From Streptomyces sp. HUAS ZL42 (GTDB lineage: Bacteria > Actinomycetota > Actinomycetes > Streptomycetales > Streptomycetaceae): a DNA stretch of 64,000 nt. Numbering within the stretch: position 1 is the first letter of the stretch; every line of letters starts with the position of its first letter. Location: contig NZ_CP160403.1 of the NCBI RefSeq assembly GCF_040782645.1, forward strand, positions 2,356,001 through 2,420,000, in the 5' to 3' direction. Below are positions 44,361-54,740 of the stretch, piece by piece. The translations under genes were made by a program, and so were the position numbers. Below the pieces are notes generated by a model. The model made no database searches and was not told where the DNA came from. It saw only the letters and a list, made by a program, of their open reading frames with translations.

Positions 44361-44415
44361 TACGGGCCGCCGAATGTGCGGCGTCCCCTCTTCTCTCGAT
44401 GACGGAGGCACACCC

Positions 44416-47085
44416 ATGACCCGCCACGACGACCGAACCGCGACCGCCGCCCCCACCGGGGCGCCGTCGGACACCGTCATCGCCGTGGAGCGGCTGGTCA
44501 CGAACGGGCTCAAGGCACTGTCCGACTACGAGGCCCTCGACCAGGAGCAGGTCGACCACATCGTCAAGAAGGCCTCGGTCGCCGCCCTGGACCAGCACAC
44601 CGCGCTCGCGCTGCTCGCGGTGGAGGAGACCGGACGCGGCGTCTTCGAGGACAAGGCGGCCAAGAACATGTTCGCGTGCGAGCACGTCACGCACAGCATG
44701 GGCCACATGAAGACCGTCGGCGTCATCGCCCGCGACGACATAGAGGACATGGTCGAGATCGCGGAACCCGTGGGCGTGGTATGCGCGATCACGCCCGTCA
44801 CCAATCCGACCTCCACCACGATCTTCAAGGCGCTGATGGCGCTGAAGACCCGTAACCCGGTGGTGTTCGCCTTTCACCCCTCCGCCCAGCGGTGCAGCAC
44901 CGAGGCGGCACGAGTCGTGCGTGACGCGGCCGTCGCCGCGGGCGCGCCGGAGCACTGCATCCAGTGGATCGAGACGCCGTCGGTCGAGGCGACCGGCACG
45001 CTCATGCGCCACCCGGGCGTCTCGCTGATCCTCGCGACCGGGGGCAACGCCATGGTCAAGGCGGCCTATTCGGCCGGAAAGCCTGCCCTGGGCGTGGGCG
45101 CCGGTAACGTCCCCGCGTATGTGCACAGGAGCGCCAAGCTGCGCCGGGCCGTCAACGACCTGGTGCTGTCCAAGTCGTTCGACAACGGCATGATCTGCGC
45201 CTCGGAGCAGGCCGTCATCCTGGACGACGAGATCTACGACCAGGCGCTCGCCGAGTTCCGCACCCTGCACGCCCACCTGGCGACCGCCGAGGAGAAGGCG
45301 AAGCTGGAGGCCTTCCTCTTCCCGAGCGGCGCATCCGAGGGCGGCGGCTGCGAACCCAAAGTCAACTCCGCGGCCGTCGGCCAGAGCCCGGCGTGGATCG
45401 CCGAGCAGGCCGGCTTCACCGTGCCCGCCGGAACATCTCTCATCCTGGTCGAGGCCCAACGGGTCGGCCCGGACGAGCCGCTGACCCGTGAGAAGCTCTG
45501 CCCCGTGCTCGCCGTGCTGCGCGCCGGCTCCGAGCGGCAGGGCTTCGCCCTGGCCGCCGACATGGTCGCCTTCCACGGCCAGGGCCACAGCGCCGTCATC
45601 CACACCGAGGACAGCGCGCTGGCGGAGGCGTACGGCAAGCGCATGAAGACCGTGCGGATCATCGTCAACGCCCCGTCCTCGCAGGGCGCGATCGGCGGCA
45701 TCTACAACAGCCTGCTGCCGTCCCTGACGCTGGGCTGCGGCTCCTGGGGCAGCACGTCGGTGTCCAACAACGTCTCCGCCGCCCAGCTTCTGAACGTCAA
45801 GCGGGTCGGCACGCGCCGCAACAACCTGCAGTGGTTCAAGATCCCCCCGAAGATCTACTTCGAGCCGCAGGCCATCCGCTACCTGACGTCCATGCCGGAC
45901 GTGCACCGCATCACGATCGTCACCGACGCGACGATGACCCGCCTCGGCTTCGTCGACCGGGTCACCCGCGTCCTGCAGCGCCGCCGCGACCCGGTCACCG
46001 TCCAGGTCATCGACAATGTCGAGCCCGAGCCGAGCATCGAGTCGGTCCAGCGCGGCGCCCGCCTGATGCGGGACTTCCGTCCGGACACGATCATCGCGCT
46101 CGGCGGCGGCTCGCCCATGGACGCGGCCAAGGTGATGTGGCTGCTCTACGAACACCCGGACATCGACTTCGCCGACATGCGGCAGAAGTTCTCCGACATC
46201 CGCAAGCGCGCCTTCCGCTTCCCCGTCCTCGGCTCACGCGCCCGCCTGGTGTCCGTTCCCACCACCTCCGGCACCGGCGCCGAGGTCACTCCCTTCGCGG
46301 TCATCTCCGACCCGGCCACCGGCAAGAAGTACCCGCTGGCCGACTACGCGCTCACCCCCAGCGTGGCCATCGTCGACCCGCTGCTCACCACGGCCCTGCC
46401 CCCGGCGCTGGCCGCCGACAGCGGCTTCGACGCCCTCACGCACGCCATCGAGGCGTACGTGTCCGTGTACGCCAACGACTTCACCGACGGCCTGGCGCTG
46501 CACGCGATCCGCCTGATCTTCGACAACATCGAGGTATCCGTGAACGCCCGTGCCGACGGCGCCCGGGCCGAGGCACGCGAGAAGATGCACAACGCCGGCA
46601 CCATCGCGGGCATGGCCTTCGGCAACGCCTTCCTCGGCATCGTCCACGCCATGTCCCACACCCTCGGCGCCACGTTCCACATCGCGCACGGCCGTACCAA
46701 CGCGGTCCTGCTGCCGCACGTCATCCGCTACAACGGCACCGTCCCGACGAAGCTGACGGGCTGGCCCAAGTACGAGAACTACCGGGCCCCCGAGCGCTTC
46801 CAGGACATCGCCCGCACCCTCGGTCTGCCCGCCGCCACACCCGCCGAGGGTGTGGAGTCGCTCGCCCGCGCGGTGGAGCGGCTGCGCGACGCCGTGGGCA
46901 TCGAGCCGTCGTTCCGGGCTCTCGGCGTCGACGAGCGCGCCTTCCTCGACGCCCTGCCCCAGCAGGCCCTCAACGCCTACGAGGACCAGTGCGCGCCCGC
47001 CAATCCGCGGATGCCGATGCTGGACGACCTCCAGGAGGTCATGCGGGCGGCCTACTTCGGACCGGACGGGACCGCCGGCGCATAG
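44416..47085 (+). CDS. adhE: Bifunctional acetaldehyde-CoA/alcohol dehydrogenase
   Basis: 889 aa. N-terminal acylating aldehyde dehydrogenase with catalytic Cys261 in [14 protein letters not shown]; linker; C-terminal iron-dependent alcohol dehydrogenase from about residue 450 with [15 protein letters not shown], iron-site His in [19 protein letters not shown] and [15 protein letters not shown]. Converts acetyl-CoA to ethanol with 2 NADH. ATG 44416 follows ACGGAGG. Full-length AdhE is expected in fermentative bacteria and is notable in a streptomycete; with PFL it forms a complete ethanol/formate route. Confidence 0.96.
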   Translation: MTRHDDRTATAAPTGAPSDTVIAVERLVTNGLKALSDYEALDQEQVDHIVKKASVAALDQHTALALLAVEETGRGVFEDKAAKNMFACEHVTHSMGHMKTVGVIARDDIEDMVEIAEPVGVVCAITPVTNPTSTTIFKALMALKTRNPVVFAFHPSAQRCSTEAARVVRDAAVAAGAPEHCIQWIETPSVEATGTLMRHPGVSLILATGGNAMVKAAYSAGKPALGVGAGNVPAYVHRSAKLRRAVNDLVLSKSFDNGMICASEQAVILDDEIYDQALAEFRTLHAHLATAEEKAKLEAFLFPSGASEGGGCEPKVNSAAVGQSPAWIAEQAGFTVPAGTSLILVEAQRVGPDEPLTREKLCPVLAVLRAGSERQGFALAADMVAFHGQGHSAVIHTEDSALAEAYGKRMKTVRIIVNAPSSQGAIGGIYNSLLPSLTLGCGSWGSTSVSNNVSAAQLLNVKRVGTRRNNLQWFKIPPKIYFEPQAIRYLTSMPDVHRITIVTDATMTRLGFVDRVTRVLQRRRDPVTVQVIDNVEPEPSIESVQRGARLMRDFRPDTIIALGGGSPMDAAKVMWLLYEHPDIDFADMRQKFSDIRKRAFRFPVLGSRARLVSVPTTSGTGAEVTPFAVISDPATGKKYPLADYALTPSVAIVDPLLTTALPPALAADSGFDALTHAIEAYVSVYANDFTDGLALHAIRLIFDNIEVSVNARADGARAEAREKMHNAGTIAGMAFGNAFLGIVHAMSHTLGATFHIAHGRTNAVLLPHVIRYNGTVPTKLTGWPKYENYRAPERFQDIARTLGLPAATPAEGVESLARAVERLRDAVGIEPSFRALGVDERAFLDALPQQALNAYEDQCAPANPRMPMLDDLQEVMRAAYFGPDGTAGA

Positions 47086-47133
47086 TCCGGGCCACAGCAC
47101 CGCGACCCGCAGGAAGCCGATCGCAGCAGACCG

Positions 47134-47166
47134 GAGCCCTGGCCGGAGCAACTCCGGCCAGGGCTC
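47134..47166. terminator. Bidirectional terminator between adhE and pflA
   Basis: Perfect 15-bp stem GAGCCCTGGCCGGAG / CTCCGGCCAGGGCTC with a 3-nt loop (caa) between convergent genes. Confidence 0.85.
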
Positions 47167-47210
47167 TTGTGGCTTGTGCACCTCGCTCACGCCGCCGGTG
47201 AGCCGCTCGT

Positions 47211-47957
47211 TCAGAGCGCCCGCAGGCCGTGCTCCCGGAACTGCTCGCGTACCCGCTCGGTCAGCTCCTGGTCCGGCGTGGGGGTGTCGCGCAGGGGGAA
47301 GGGGATCCCCAGCGCGTCGTACTTGTGGGCGCCGAGCCGGTGGAAGGGCAGGACGTCCACGCGGTCGACGTTGCCGAGCCCCGCGAGGAACGCGCCGAGC
47401 CCGTCGACGGCCGCCGGGTCGTCGGTCCAGCCGGGCACGAGGACGTAGCGGATCCACGCCGGGACGCCGAGCCGGTCAAGGCGGGTGGCGAAGTTGAGGG
47501 TGGGGGAAAGGTCTCCTCCGGTCAGCTTCCGGTAGGTGCGAATGTCGAAGGACTTGATGTCGAGCAGCACCAGGTCGGTGTCGGCGAGCAGTTCGTCGCT
47601 CGCGCGGTCGCCGAGGAAGCCGGAGGTGTCGAGGGCCGTGTGCAGACCGAGCTCCTTGCAGCGGCGGAGGATCCCGGCCGTGAAAGCGGGCTGGAGCAGC
47701 ACCTCGCCGCCCGTGAGGGTCACTCCCCCACGGGCGGTGGTGACGAAGGCCCGGTACCTCTCGATCTCGGCCATGACCTCGTCGACGGTGGTCCGCCTGC
47801 CGTCGCGCATGTGCCAGGTGTCCGGGTTGGCGCAGTACAGGCAGCGCAGCGGGCAGCCGCTGAGGAACAGCACGAACCGGGTCCCGGGACCGTCCACTCC
47901 CGTGGACAGGTCCCAGGAGTGGACGCGGCCCGTCACCGGCTCGACCGTGGTGTTCAC
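47211..47957 (-). CDS. pflA: Pyruvate formate-lyase-activating enzyme
   Basis: 248 aa radical SAM enzyme. Cluster motif Cys-x3-Cys-x2-Cys in [48 protein letters not shown] and [12 protein letters not shown] follow the PflA pattern. It installs the glycyl radical on PflB. GTG start overlaps the pflB stop by 4 nt (GTGA), so expression is coupled. No added ferredoxin domain, as in E. coli PflA. Confidence 0.96.
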   Translation of the reverse strand: MNTTVEPVTGRVHSWDLSTGVDGPGTRFVLFLSGCPLRCLYCANPDTWHMRDGRRTTVDEVMAEIERYRAFVTTARGGVTLTGGEVLLQPAFTAGILRRCKELGLHTALDTSGFLGDRASDELLADTDLVLLDIKSFDIRTYRKLTGGDLSPTLNFATRLDRLGVPAWIRYVLVPGWTDDPAAVDGLGAFLAGLGNVDRVDVLPFHRLGAHKYDALGIPFPLRDTPTPDQELTERVREQFREHGLRAL

Positions 47958-50215
47958 AGGGATCCGTGGAAGGTGCGGCTGATCACGTCGAGCTGCTGCT
48001 CACGCGTGAGGCGGACGAAGTTGACGGCGTATCCGGAGACCCGGACCGTCAGCTCCGGATAGTTCTCCGGGTGTTCCATGGCGTCCTCGAGCGTCGCCCG
48101 GTCCAGGACGTTGACGTTCATGTGGAAGCCGCCGGAGGCCATGTACGCGTCCAGGATGCCGGCCAGATGGCCCGCGCGCTCCGCCGAGTCGTGCCCCAGT
48201 CCCTCGGGCGTGATCGTCGTGGTCAGCGAGATGCCGTCGCGGGCCTGTTCGTACGGCAGGTTGGCCACCGACAGCGCGGAGGCGGCCACCCCGTGCCGGT
48301 CACGGCCGTTCATCGGGTTGGCGCCGGGCGCGAACGGTGCGCCCGCGCGCCGGCCGTCGGGCGTGTTACCGGTGTGCTTGCCGTAGACCACGTTCGAGGT
48401 GATGGTCAGCACCGACTGCGTGTGCTCGGCGTCGCGGTGGGTGGGGTGCTTGCGCACCTTCGCCATGAAAGACTCCACCAGGCCGGCCGCGAGCGCGTCG
48501 GCGCGGTCGTCGTTGTTGCCGTACGCCGGGAAGTCGCCCTCCACCTCGTAGTCGACGGCCAGCCCGGTCGCGTCCCGGACGACCTTCACACGGGCGTGCT
48601 TGACGGCCGAGAGGCTGTCCGCCGCCACCGAGAGACCGGCGATGCCGCACGCCATGAAGCGGTGCACGGGGTAGTCGTGCAGGGCCATCTCGATGCGCTC
48701 GTAGGCGTACTTGTCGTGCATGTAGTGGATGACGTTCAGCGCGTTGACGTACGTGGCCGCCAGCCAGTCCAGCATGCGGTCGTACGCCGCCGACAGTTCC
48801 TGGTAGTCCAGGTACTCGCCGGTCAGGGCGGGCATCGGCGGGGCGATCTGCTCGCCGGTCATCTCGTCCCGGCCGCCGTTGACCGCGTACAGCAGCGCCT
48901 TGGCGAGATTGACGCGGGCGCCGAAGAACTGCATCTGCCGGCCCACCGCCATCGCGGAGACACAGCAGGCGATCGCGGTGTCGTCGCCGGTGCGCGGGCG
49001 CATCAGGTCGTCGGACTCGTACTGGATCGCGCTGGTGTCTATGGAGACCTGTGCGCAGAACCGCTTGAAGCCCTCGGGCAGCCGCGGCGACCACAGGACG
49101 GTCAGGTTGGGCTCGGGGGCCGGGCCGAGGTTGTAGAGGGTCTGCAGGAAGCGGAAGGAGGTGCGGGTGACCAGGGGGCGGCCGTCCGTGCCGATGCCGC
49201 CGATGGACTCCGTCACCCAGGTCGGGTCGCCGGAGAACAGGGCGTCGTACTCGGGGGTGCGCAGGAACCGTACGATCCGCAGCTTGATCACGAAGTCGTC
49301 GACGAGCTCCTGGGCGCGGGTCTCGTCGATCGTCCCCTCCTCCAGATCGCGCTGGAGGTAGACGTCCAGGAAGGTGGAGGTACGGCCCAGCGACATCGCG
49401 GCGCCGTTCTGCTCCTTCACCGCCGCCAGGAAGCCGAGGTAGAGCCACTGCACGGCCTCGTGGGCGGTGGTGGCGGCCCGGGAGACGTCGCAGCCGTACG
49501 AGGCCGCCATCCGGGTCAGCTCGCCCAACGCCCGGATCTGCTCGGCGAGTTCCTCGCGGTCGCGGATCACGTCCGGGCCGGAGGGCTGCGCGTCCAGCAG
49601 GGCCCGCTCGGCCCGCTTCGCCTCGATCAGGCGGTCCGTTCCGTAGAGCGCGACGCGTCGGTAGTCGCCGATGATCCGGCCGCGGCCGTAGGCGTCCGGC
49701 AGACCGGTGATGATCCCCGCCTTGCGGGCGGCGCGCATCTCGGGCGTGTAGGCGTCGAAGACACCGTCGTTGTGGGTCTTGCGGTAGGTGCTGAAGACAC
49801 GTGTGACGAAGGGGTCGGCCTTGTAGCCGTACGCCTTCAGCCCGTTCTCGACCATCCGCAGACCGCCGTTGGGCATGATGGCCCGCCGCAGCGGGGCGTC
49901 GGTCTGCAGGCCCACGATCAGTTCGCGGTCGCGGTCGATGTAGCCGGGCCGGTGCGAGGTGATGGTGGAGGGCAGGCCCGGGTCGACGTCGAGGATGCCC
50001 CGGCGCCGTTCCTCGGGGAACAGCCGGGCGACCTTGCCCCAGACGGCGAGCGTGCGCTCGGTCGGCCCGGCCAGGAACGCCGAATCTCCTTCGTACGGCG
50101 TGTAGTTGGCCTGGATGAAGTCGCGGACATCGATCCGGTCCCGCCAGTGGTCACCGGCGAAGCCTCGCCATGCCTCGGCCGCCGCCCGGGGTCCAACTGT
50201 CACCGTTGCCGTCAT
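47954..50215 (-). CDS. pflB: Pyruvate formate-lyase (formate C-acetyltransferase)
   Basis: 753 aa. Active-site pair Cys417-Cys418 in AIACCVSAM and radical site Gly728 in [10 protein letters not shown], 25 residues from the C-terminus as in E. coli PflB. Other strongly conserved parts are [35 protein letters not shown] and [17 protein letters not shown]. Converts pyruvate and CoA to acetyl-CoA and formate without NADH. ATG 50215 follows GAGGGAGAGACC. The enzyme is destroyed by oxygen, so it requires true microaerobic or anoxic conditions; likely acquired horizontally. Confidence 0.97.
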   Translation of the reverse strand: MTATVTVGPRAAAEAWRGFAGDHWRDRIDVRDFIQANYTPYEGDSAFLAGPTERTLAVWGKVARLFPEERRRGILDVDPGLPSTITSHRPGYIDRDRELIVGLQTDAPLRRAIMPNGGLRMVENGLKAYGYKADPFVTRVFSTYRKTHNDGVFDAYTPEMRAARKAGIITGLPDAYGRGRIIGDYRRVALYGTDRLIEAKRAERALLDAQPSGPDVIRDREELAEQIRALGELTRMAASYGCDVSRAATTAHEAVQWLYLGFLAAVKEQNGAAMSLGRTSTFLDVYLQRDLEEGTIDETRAQELVDDFVIKLRIVRFLRTPEYDALFSGDPTWVTESIGGIGTDGRPLVTRTSFRFLQTLYNLGPAPEPNLTVLWSPRLPEGFKRFCAQVSIDTSAIQYESDDLMRPRTGDDTAIACCVSAMAVGRQMQFFGARVNLAKALLYAVNGGRDEMTGEQIAPPMPALTGEYLDYQELSAAYDRMLDWLAATYVNALNVIHYMHDKYAYERIEMALHDYPVHRFMACGIAGLSVAADSLSAVKHARVKVVRDATGLAVDYEVEGDFPAYGNNDDRADALAAGLVESFMAKVRKHPTHRDAEHTQSVLTITSNVVYGKHTGNTPDGRRAGAPFAPGANPMNGRDRHGVAASALSVANLPYEQARDGISLTTTITPEGLGHDSAERAGHLAGILDAYMASGGFHMNVNVLDRATLEDAMEHPENYPELTVRVSGYAVNFVRLTREQQLDVISRTFHGSL

Positions 50216-50329
50216 GGCCGGTCTCTCCCTCGCTGTGCACGTGAACGTCTGCGCTTTTGATGCTCGCCGCCGGGGACGACTGCGGGGAGGGCCTGTCGGC
50301 GTACCCGGTGCCCGCCATCCGTCCCTCGT

Positions 50330-51111
50330 GCCGGGCCGGTCGGCTTCCTCAGGTCGTGGGCCCAGCGGTGGAGCGAGCCCGCCCGGCTGCGGGCGCGTGC
50401 CGATGACCACGACGCCGGCCTCGCGGGTGCCCGCCGGCAGGACGTGCGCCGGGCCGTGTGGACCGTGCGGCTGTCGACCTCGACGTCGGGGTACTCCTCC
50501 CGCAGTCGGGCGGGCCTGAACCGCGGCATGTCTTCCTCCGCCCGGTCGCTTTGGGACTGGCGCTGCTGACCGGGGCTCGTCGTGGCCGGCAGCGGGGGCG
50601 GTTCGGGCGTGACGTGCCGGTGCGCGGCGCAGTGCACGACCCGCAGCCGGGCCCCGCGCCGCGCCGCCTCCCGGAAGGCATGGGCGGCTGCGGCCGCGTC
50701 GGCGTCGCTTTCCAGGCCGAGCAGCACCTCGCGCCCCTCGTCGCGGGGGTTGTCCCCGCGGACGACCAGCAGCGGACCGTGCACATGCGCGGCCGGGCGC
50801 CGGCTCACCGAGCCGGCCGGCAGTCCGGAGGCGCCGCCGAACCCCCGGGTGCCCACGACGGTGAGGACCGCGCTCTCGCTCTCCTCCGCCGGCACCCGCA
50901 CGGCGCCGCCCTCCACGGCCCTCGTCTCCACCGGCAGGTCCGGGTGACGCTCGTGGACCCGCGCGGCGGCCGACGCCAGGAGCGGCCCCGACTCGTCGCG
51001 ATCGGCCACGGCGTGGACGACACGCAACGCGGTGCCGCGGCGCGCCGCATCCTCGGCGGCCCGGTCCAGCGCGCGTGGGGCGACCGGTGAACCGTCCACT
51101 CCGACGAGCAC
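50330..51111 (-). pseudogene. Decayed universal stress protein (frameshifted)
   Basis: Reading from GTG 51111 gives a good first USP domain ([20 protein letters not shown] ... [16 protein letters not shown], then LLVVRGD) and most of a second ([20 protein letters not shown] ... [12 protein letters not shown]). Near 50455 the frame breaks: the family-like end ([20 protein letters not shown]) continues in another frame. Upstream, a good GAGGGG ribosome site faces GTC where a GTG is expected, so the start may be lost too. Its 3' end doubles as the pflB promoter region. Sequencing error would be an alternative explanation. Confidence 0.6.
50333..50346. promoter_or_regulatory. Degenerate OsdR-type box before pflB
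   Basis: GGGCCGGTCGGCTT: 12 of 14 bases equal to the boxes at 19737 and 40124, the last two differ. 118 nt before the pflB ATG, inside the decayed USP gene. Confidence 0.4.
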
Positions 51112-51163
51112 ATCCCGGTCGGTGACCGTCCTGTTCCCCTCTGTGTCTGAAGGGGGGTCACGT

Positions 51164-51604
51164 TCAGGTGGTGAGATCCACGCCGTACAGGGTGCGTCCG
51201 GCGACGAGCTCGCGTCCGGTGACCAGTGCGGGTTCGATGCGGACGAAAACCTCCTGCGGGGCGGGCACCCAGGAGACCGGGCCGATGCCGGCCAGGCGTT
51301 CGTGCTCGGTGGGGTCGGTCACCACCCGGGCCGAGCCGGTGACGACAACGCTCCAGCCGGAGTGCCGGGCCGCGTCGACCTCGTCGGTCTCGAAGGCGAC
51401 CACCGCGCCGTCGACCGCGCGGGCCAGTTCCGAGGCCGCGGAGGTGCGCAGCAGGACCGCGCCGTCGCCGTCCAGGCTGAAATTGACCGGCAGCACGGCG
51501 GGCAGGGCCCGGCGCGTGTAGACGATGCGGCCGACGGACACCTTGGCCATCAGCCGCAGGCACTCCTGCCGTTCGAGTTCGCGGAAGCCGTCATTGGGGT
51601 CCAT
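51164..51604 (-). CDS. PPOX family flavin/F420-binding protein, copy 2
   Basis: 146 aa split barrel: ELERQECLRLMAKVSVGRIV, LPAVLPVNFSLDGDG, GAVVAFETDEVDAA, HSGWSVVVTGSARVV, VFVRIEPALVTGREL. Clearly paralogous to the protein at 19786-20208. ATG at 51604; preceded 76 nt upstream by an OsdR-type box. The function of such stress-island PPOX proteins is unknown. Confidence 0.88.
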   Translation of the reverse strand: MDPNDGFRELERQECLRLMAKVSVGRIVYTRRALPAVLPVNFSLDGDGAVLLRTSAASELARAVDGAVVAFETDEVDAARHSGWSVVVTGSARVVTDPTEHERLAGIGPVSWVPAPQEVFVRIEPALVTGRELVAGRTLYGVDLTT

Positions 51605-51679
51605 GGGCCAGCCCGTCCTTCACCTGGTACAGCGGTACTGCGTCCTGCCATCGTGGGCCGGGTGCGGCGCGGGACGAGG

Positions 51680-51693
51680 GGGCCATCGGTCCC
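51680..51693. promoter_or_regulatory. Predicted OsdR/DevR-type box before PPOX copy 2
   Basis: GGGCCATCGGTCCC, 76 nt before the PPOX start codon at 51604. Confidence 0.6.
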
Positions 51694-51769
51694 GGCGCCG
51701 GCGGAGAACGACCCGGATCGCCGCGCGATCGGTCCCCCACGCGGCCCACGATTTCGCCGATCGTGCCCG

Positions 51770-52675
51770 TCAGGCGTCGTTCGCCCCGTGCGGTACGACG
51801 ACGACCGGGCAGGCGGAGTGGTGCAGTGCCGCGTTGGCGACCCGCCCCAGCTGGAGCCCGAAGCGACCCTCGCTGCGGCGGGCGCCCACCACCAGCAGAT
51901 CGGCGTCGTACGAGGCATCGACCAGCACCCGGCGGGCGTGGCCCTCGACGGTGCGCCGACGCACCTCGACGTCGTCGGGGACGTCCTGCAGTGCCGCCTC
52001 CAGCTCCTCGGCCGCCCGCTCCTCGTGCAGCCGGGCGGGCTCACCGGCCGGCAGAGGGTGGCCGGTGGTCTCGTGCGCGGGGCACCGCCAGGCCCGTACG
52101 GCCTCCAGCGGCACGCCGCGGCGCCGCGCCTCCTCGACGGCGAACCTCAGGGCCGCCGACTCCTTCGGATCCTCGCCGACGCCCACGACGACGCGAGCGT
52201 GGACCGGGGGCGTCGCCTGGTTGTCGTGGCTGCCGCGCAGCACGATCACCGGGCAGTCGGCACGGGCGGCGACGGCCAGGCTCACGGAGCCCAGCAGCAT
52301 CTCCGCGATGCCACTGCGGCCGCGGGTGCCCACGACCAGCGCGGAGGCGTTGCGTCCCGCGCGGACCAGGGCGTACTCCGGCTCCTCGAACACCACGTCG
52401 GCGGTCACCCGCAGGCCGGCGTGACGGGCGCGTGCCCGTCGAGCGGCGGCGCCGACGACATCCTGGGCCAACGGCAGCGCGGTCGGTTTTCCGATGTCCC
52501 GGGCGAGTGCGGCACCCTCGTACCGCTCCCAGAGACAGGCGTACACGACCTTCAGCGGCACCCCGCGCAGCGCGGCCTCGTCGGCAGCCCAGTCGGCGGC
52601 CCGCAAGCTCGGCTCGGAACCGTCCACACCCACGACCACGGGCTCGCCGAGGGCTCGTTCGACCGGTGCGTTCAT
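51770..52675 (-). CDS. Tandem-domain universal stress protein
   Basis: 301 aa with two USP domains. Domain 1: VVVGVDGSEPSLRAADWAAD ... ALVVGTRGRSGIAEMLLGSV (ATP-binding G-x2-G-x9-G(S/T)). Domain 2: VVVGVGEDPKESAALRFAV ... LLVVGARRSEGRFGLQLGRV and CPVVVVPHG. ATP-binding stress proteins of this type are major members of the mycobacterial DosR regulon. ATG 52675 has GGAGTGGAGATC; a longer start at 52732 is less supported. Divergent from hmp. Confidence 0.93.
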   Translation of the reverse strand: MNAPVERALGEPVVVGVDGSEPSLRAADWAADEAALRGVPLKVVYACLWERYEGAALARDIGKPTALPLAQDVVGAAARRARARHAGLRVTADVVFEEPEYALVRAGRNASALVVGTRGRSGIAEMLLGSVSLAVAARADCPVIVLRGSHDNQATPPVHARVVVGVGEDPKESAALRFAVEEARRRGVPLEAVRAWRCPAHETTGHPLPAGEPARLHEERAAEELEAALQDVPDDVEVRRRTVEGHARRVLVDASYDADLLVVGARRSEGRFGLQLGRVANAALHHSACPVVVVPHGANDA

Positions 52676-52871
52676 GATCTCCACTCCTTCGGAGGGCGCG
52701 GGGTGGTCGGCGGGGCTGCCCGGGCGGGACACCTCGGCATGCTGTCCACCTGCTGAATCGGGTTGCGGACCCAGGGTGGTGGCCGGGGAAGGGCACGGTG
52801 CAGAGACCGCAGGTCCCCGGTACCGGGCCGGGAGGAGGCCGTCCCGGCGCCGTACGGCCCCCTTGCCGGAG

Positions 52872-52885
52872 GGGCCGGTGGACCC
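52872..52885. promoter_or_regulatory. Predicted OsdR/DevR-type box (usp/hmp region, first)
   Basis: GGGCCGGTGGACCC, 197 nt before the usp start and 150 nt before hmp. Confidence 0.5.
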
Positions 52886-52903
52886 GATGTGCCCGAATCG
52901 ACG

Positions 52904-52917
52904 GGGCCCTTCGGCCC
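52904..52917. promoter_or_regulatory. Predicted OsdR/DevR-type box (usp/hmp region, second)
   Basis: GGGCCCTTCGGCCC, 118 nt before the hmp start. Confidence 0.6.
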
Positions 52918-53034
52918 TTCTTCGCCCGGCGCCGTGAAACAGCGCCGAATCGCGGTCGGTTGCCTGCTACACAGAAGGCGCCGCCCGATGCGATGCGGCG
53001 CACTTCCCACCCCATCCCCTGCCCGGGAGGCTTC

Positions 53035-54249
53035 ATGCTGTCCGCAGAGTCCGCCGCCGTGGTCCGTGCCACGCTTCCCGCCGTGGCCGGCGCGCTCGAC
53101 GAGATCACGACACGCTTCTACGGCGCGATGTTCCGCGACCGGCCGGAACTGCTCGACGGGATGTTCAACCGCGGCAACCAGGCCAGCGGGGCCCAGCGCC
53201 GTGCGCTGGCGGGCTCGATCGCCGGGTTCGCGACCGCGCTGCTCGACGCCCCCGACACGCGCCCGGACGCCCTGCTGGACCGGATCGCGCACAAGCACGC
53301 TGCCGTCGGCGTCACCGACGACCAGTACACGATCGTGCACAAGTACCTGTTCGGCGCGATAGCCGAGGTTCTCGGCGACGCGGTCACCCCGGAGGTGGCG
53401 GCCGCCTGGGACGAGGTGTACTGGCTGATGGCCGGTGCCCTGATCGGCCGTGAGGCCCGCCTGTACCAGGACGCGGGCGTCGAGCCCGGCCAGGTGTGGC
53501 GGCCGTGGACGGTCGTCGAGCGCCGCACCGAGACGCCGGACGTGGTGTCCTTCGTCCTCCGCCCTGCCGACGGCGAACCGGCGCCGAGGGCGCGGGCGGG
53601 CCAGTACGTGAGCGTCCGGGTCCTGATGGCGGACGGGGTCCACCAGTTGCGCCAGTACAGCCTGTCCTCCGACCCGGGCGGGGATCTGCGGCGGATCACC
53701 GTCAAGCGGGTCGCCGGCACCGGCGGCGCACCGGACGGCGAGGTCTCCGGCCTGCTGCACGACCAGGTCCACGAGGGGGACGAGCTGACGCTCTCCGCTC
53801 CCTTCGGGGACGTCTTCCTCGACGACCCGGCCGACGCCACCACTCCGGTCGTTCTGGTCTCCGCGGGCATCGGCGGCACCCCCATGACCGGCATCCTGGC
53901 CCATCTCAACGCCGTCGGTTCGACCCGCCCGGTGCTGGTCCTGCACGCCGACCGCTCCCCCGCCGACCACGCCCTGCGCACCGAGACGGGCGAGCTGGTC
54001 GGGCAACTGCCGGGCGCCCGGTCGGTCTTCTGGTACGAGCGCCCCGCCCCGGAGGAACCCGGCGCCCGCAAGGGCCTGATGAACCTCGCCGGCATCGAAC
54101 TGCCCGATGACGCGACGGTGTTCCTGTGCGGCCCGCTGCCGTTCATGCGCGACGTCCGCGCACAGCTGCTCCGCGCCGGGATCCCCGCACGGCGCATCCG
54201 CTACGAGGTCTTCGGACCCGATCTGTGGCTGCCCGGGCCGGCTGCGTGA
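53035..54249 (+). CDS. hmp: Flavohemoglobin (nitric oxide dioxygenase)
   Basis: 404 aa. Globin domain (1-140) with Tyr29 (B10), Gln54 (E7 region) and proximal His88 in AHKHAAVGV; ferredoxin-reductase-type FAD domain with LRQYSLSS and NAD domain with VSAGIGGTPMTGIL and FLCGPLPFM. Oxidises NO to nitrate with O2 and NADPH, or reduces NO slowly without O2. It would protect against NO from the NirK in this island. ATG 53035 follows GGGAGG. Followed after 43 nt by an HPF-like gene, so both are probably co-transcribed. Confidence 0.95.
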   Translation: MLSAESAAVVRATLPAVAGALDEITTRFYGAMFRDRPELLDGMFNRGNQASGAQRRALAGSIAGFATALLDAPDTRPDALLDRIAHKHAAVGVTDDQYTIVHKYLFGAIAEVLGDAVTPEVAAAWDEVYWLMAGALIGREARLYQDAGVEPGQVWRPWTVVERRTETPDVVSFVLRPADGEPAPRARAGQYVSVRVLMADGVHQLRQYSLSSDPGGDLRRITVKRVAGTGGAPDGEVSGLLHDQVHEGDELTLSAPFGDVFLDDPADATTPVVLVSAGIGGTPMTGILAHLNAVGSTRPVLVLHADRSPADHALRTETGELVGQLPGARSVFWYERPAPEEPGARKGLMNLAGIELPDDATVFLCGPLPFMRDVRAQLLRAGIPARRIRYEVFGPDLWLPGPAA

Positions 54250-54292
54250 ACGGCGTCGGACGTCCCACCGCACTCACAGGAGAGGAATCGAC

Positions 54293-54670
54293 ATGACCAG
54301 CGATGACACCCGGACCACCGCACCGGCTGTGCTTCTGCGTTCGGACGGCGAGGTGGACGAGGAGACCCTGGCCTACGCCCGCACGAAGATCGACGCGGTC
54401 GTGGGCCGGCCGGGACTGCCCGCCGTCAGCGGCGAGGTGCGTATCACGAGAGCGTCCGCCCACCACGCCGACCGCCCCTGGTCGGCCACGGCGGACCTGC
54501 GCCTGGGCAGGCTGCAGGTGGTCGTGCTCGCCGAGGAGGCCACCGGTCACGAGCTGGTCGACCAGCTCCAGGACCGGTTGCGCCGCCAGACCGACAAGGC
54601 GGCCCACGCCGGGCGCCCCGACCATCGGGCGGCGGCCCCGCCATGGCGCGGCGGAACCCACCCGGCGTGA
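54293..54670 (+). CDS. HPF/RaiA-like ribosome-associated protein (short form)
   Basis: 125 aa. The sigma-54-modulation/S30AE-like fold is suggested by EVDEETLAYARTKIDAVVGR, VSGEVRITRASAHHADRPWS, LRLGRLQVVVLAEEATGHEL and VDQLQDRLRRQTDK. It lacks the C-terminal dimerisation domain of long HPF. It resembles the hypoxia-linked ribosome-stabilising factor of mycobacteria (RafH type) in being paired with dormancy genes. ATG 54293 follows AGGAGAGGAATCGAC, a strong ribosome site. Confidence 0.82.
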   Translation: MTSDDTRTTAPAVLLRSDGEVDEETLAYARTKIDAVVGRPGLPAVSGEVRITRASAHHADRPWSATADLRLGRLQVVVLAEEATGHELVDQLQDRLRRQTDKAAHAGRPDHRAAAPPWRGGTHPA

Positions 54671-54686
54671 GTCCGCGGTGAGCAGG

Positions 54687-54718
54687 GGCCCGGTCGGTGA
54701 CGGTTCACCGACCGGGCC
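54687..54718. terminator. Terminator after hmp-hpf
   Basis: 14-bp perfect stem GGCCCGGTCGGTGA / TCACCGACCGGGCC with a 4-nt loop, 16 nt after the stop, followed by TT. Confidence 0.8.
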
Positions 54719-54740
54719 TTCGCGCTGCCCGCGCCGGCAC

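Larger units (their letters stand above)
44038..44415. other. Intergenic region ppdK-adhE
   Basis: 378 bp without a convincing gene; a short open frame at 44153-44419 lacks coding character. It holds a strong terminator (44078-44120), an OsdR-type box (44240-44253) and a 28-bp perfect palindrome (44333-44360). Confidence 0.7.
52676..53034. other. Divergent control region between usp and hmp
   Basis: 359 bp without a gene. Contains two OsdR-type boxes (52872-52885, 52904-52917) and a palindrome GGTCCCCGGTACCGGGCC near 52820. Confidence 0.65.

Noticed and set aside
44153..44419. Possible 88-codon gene between ppdK and adhE
   Set aside because: The composition looks non-coding, it overlaps the adhE ribosome site and the 28-bp palindrome, and no domain is seen.
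47954..50410. N-terminally extended pyruvate formate-lyase starting at 50410
   Set aside because: The extra residues are the out-of-frame tail of the neighbouring decayed stress protein; ATG 50215 has a good ribosome site and matches the family start.
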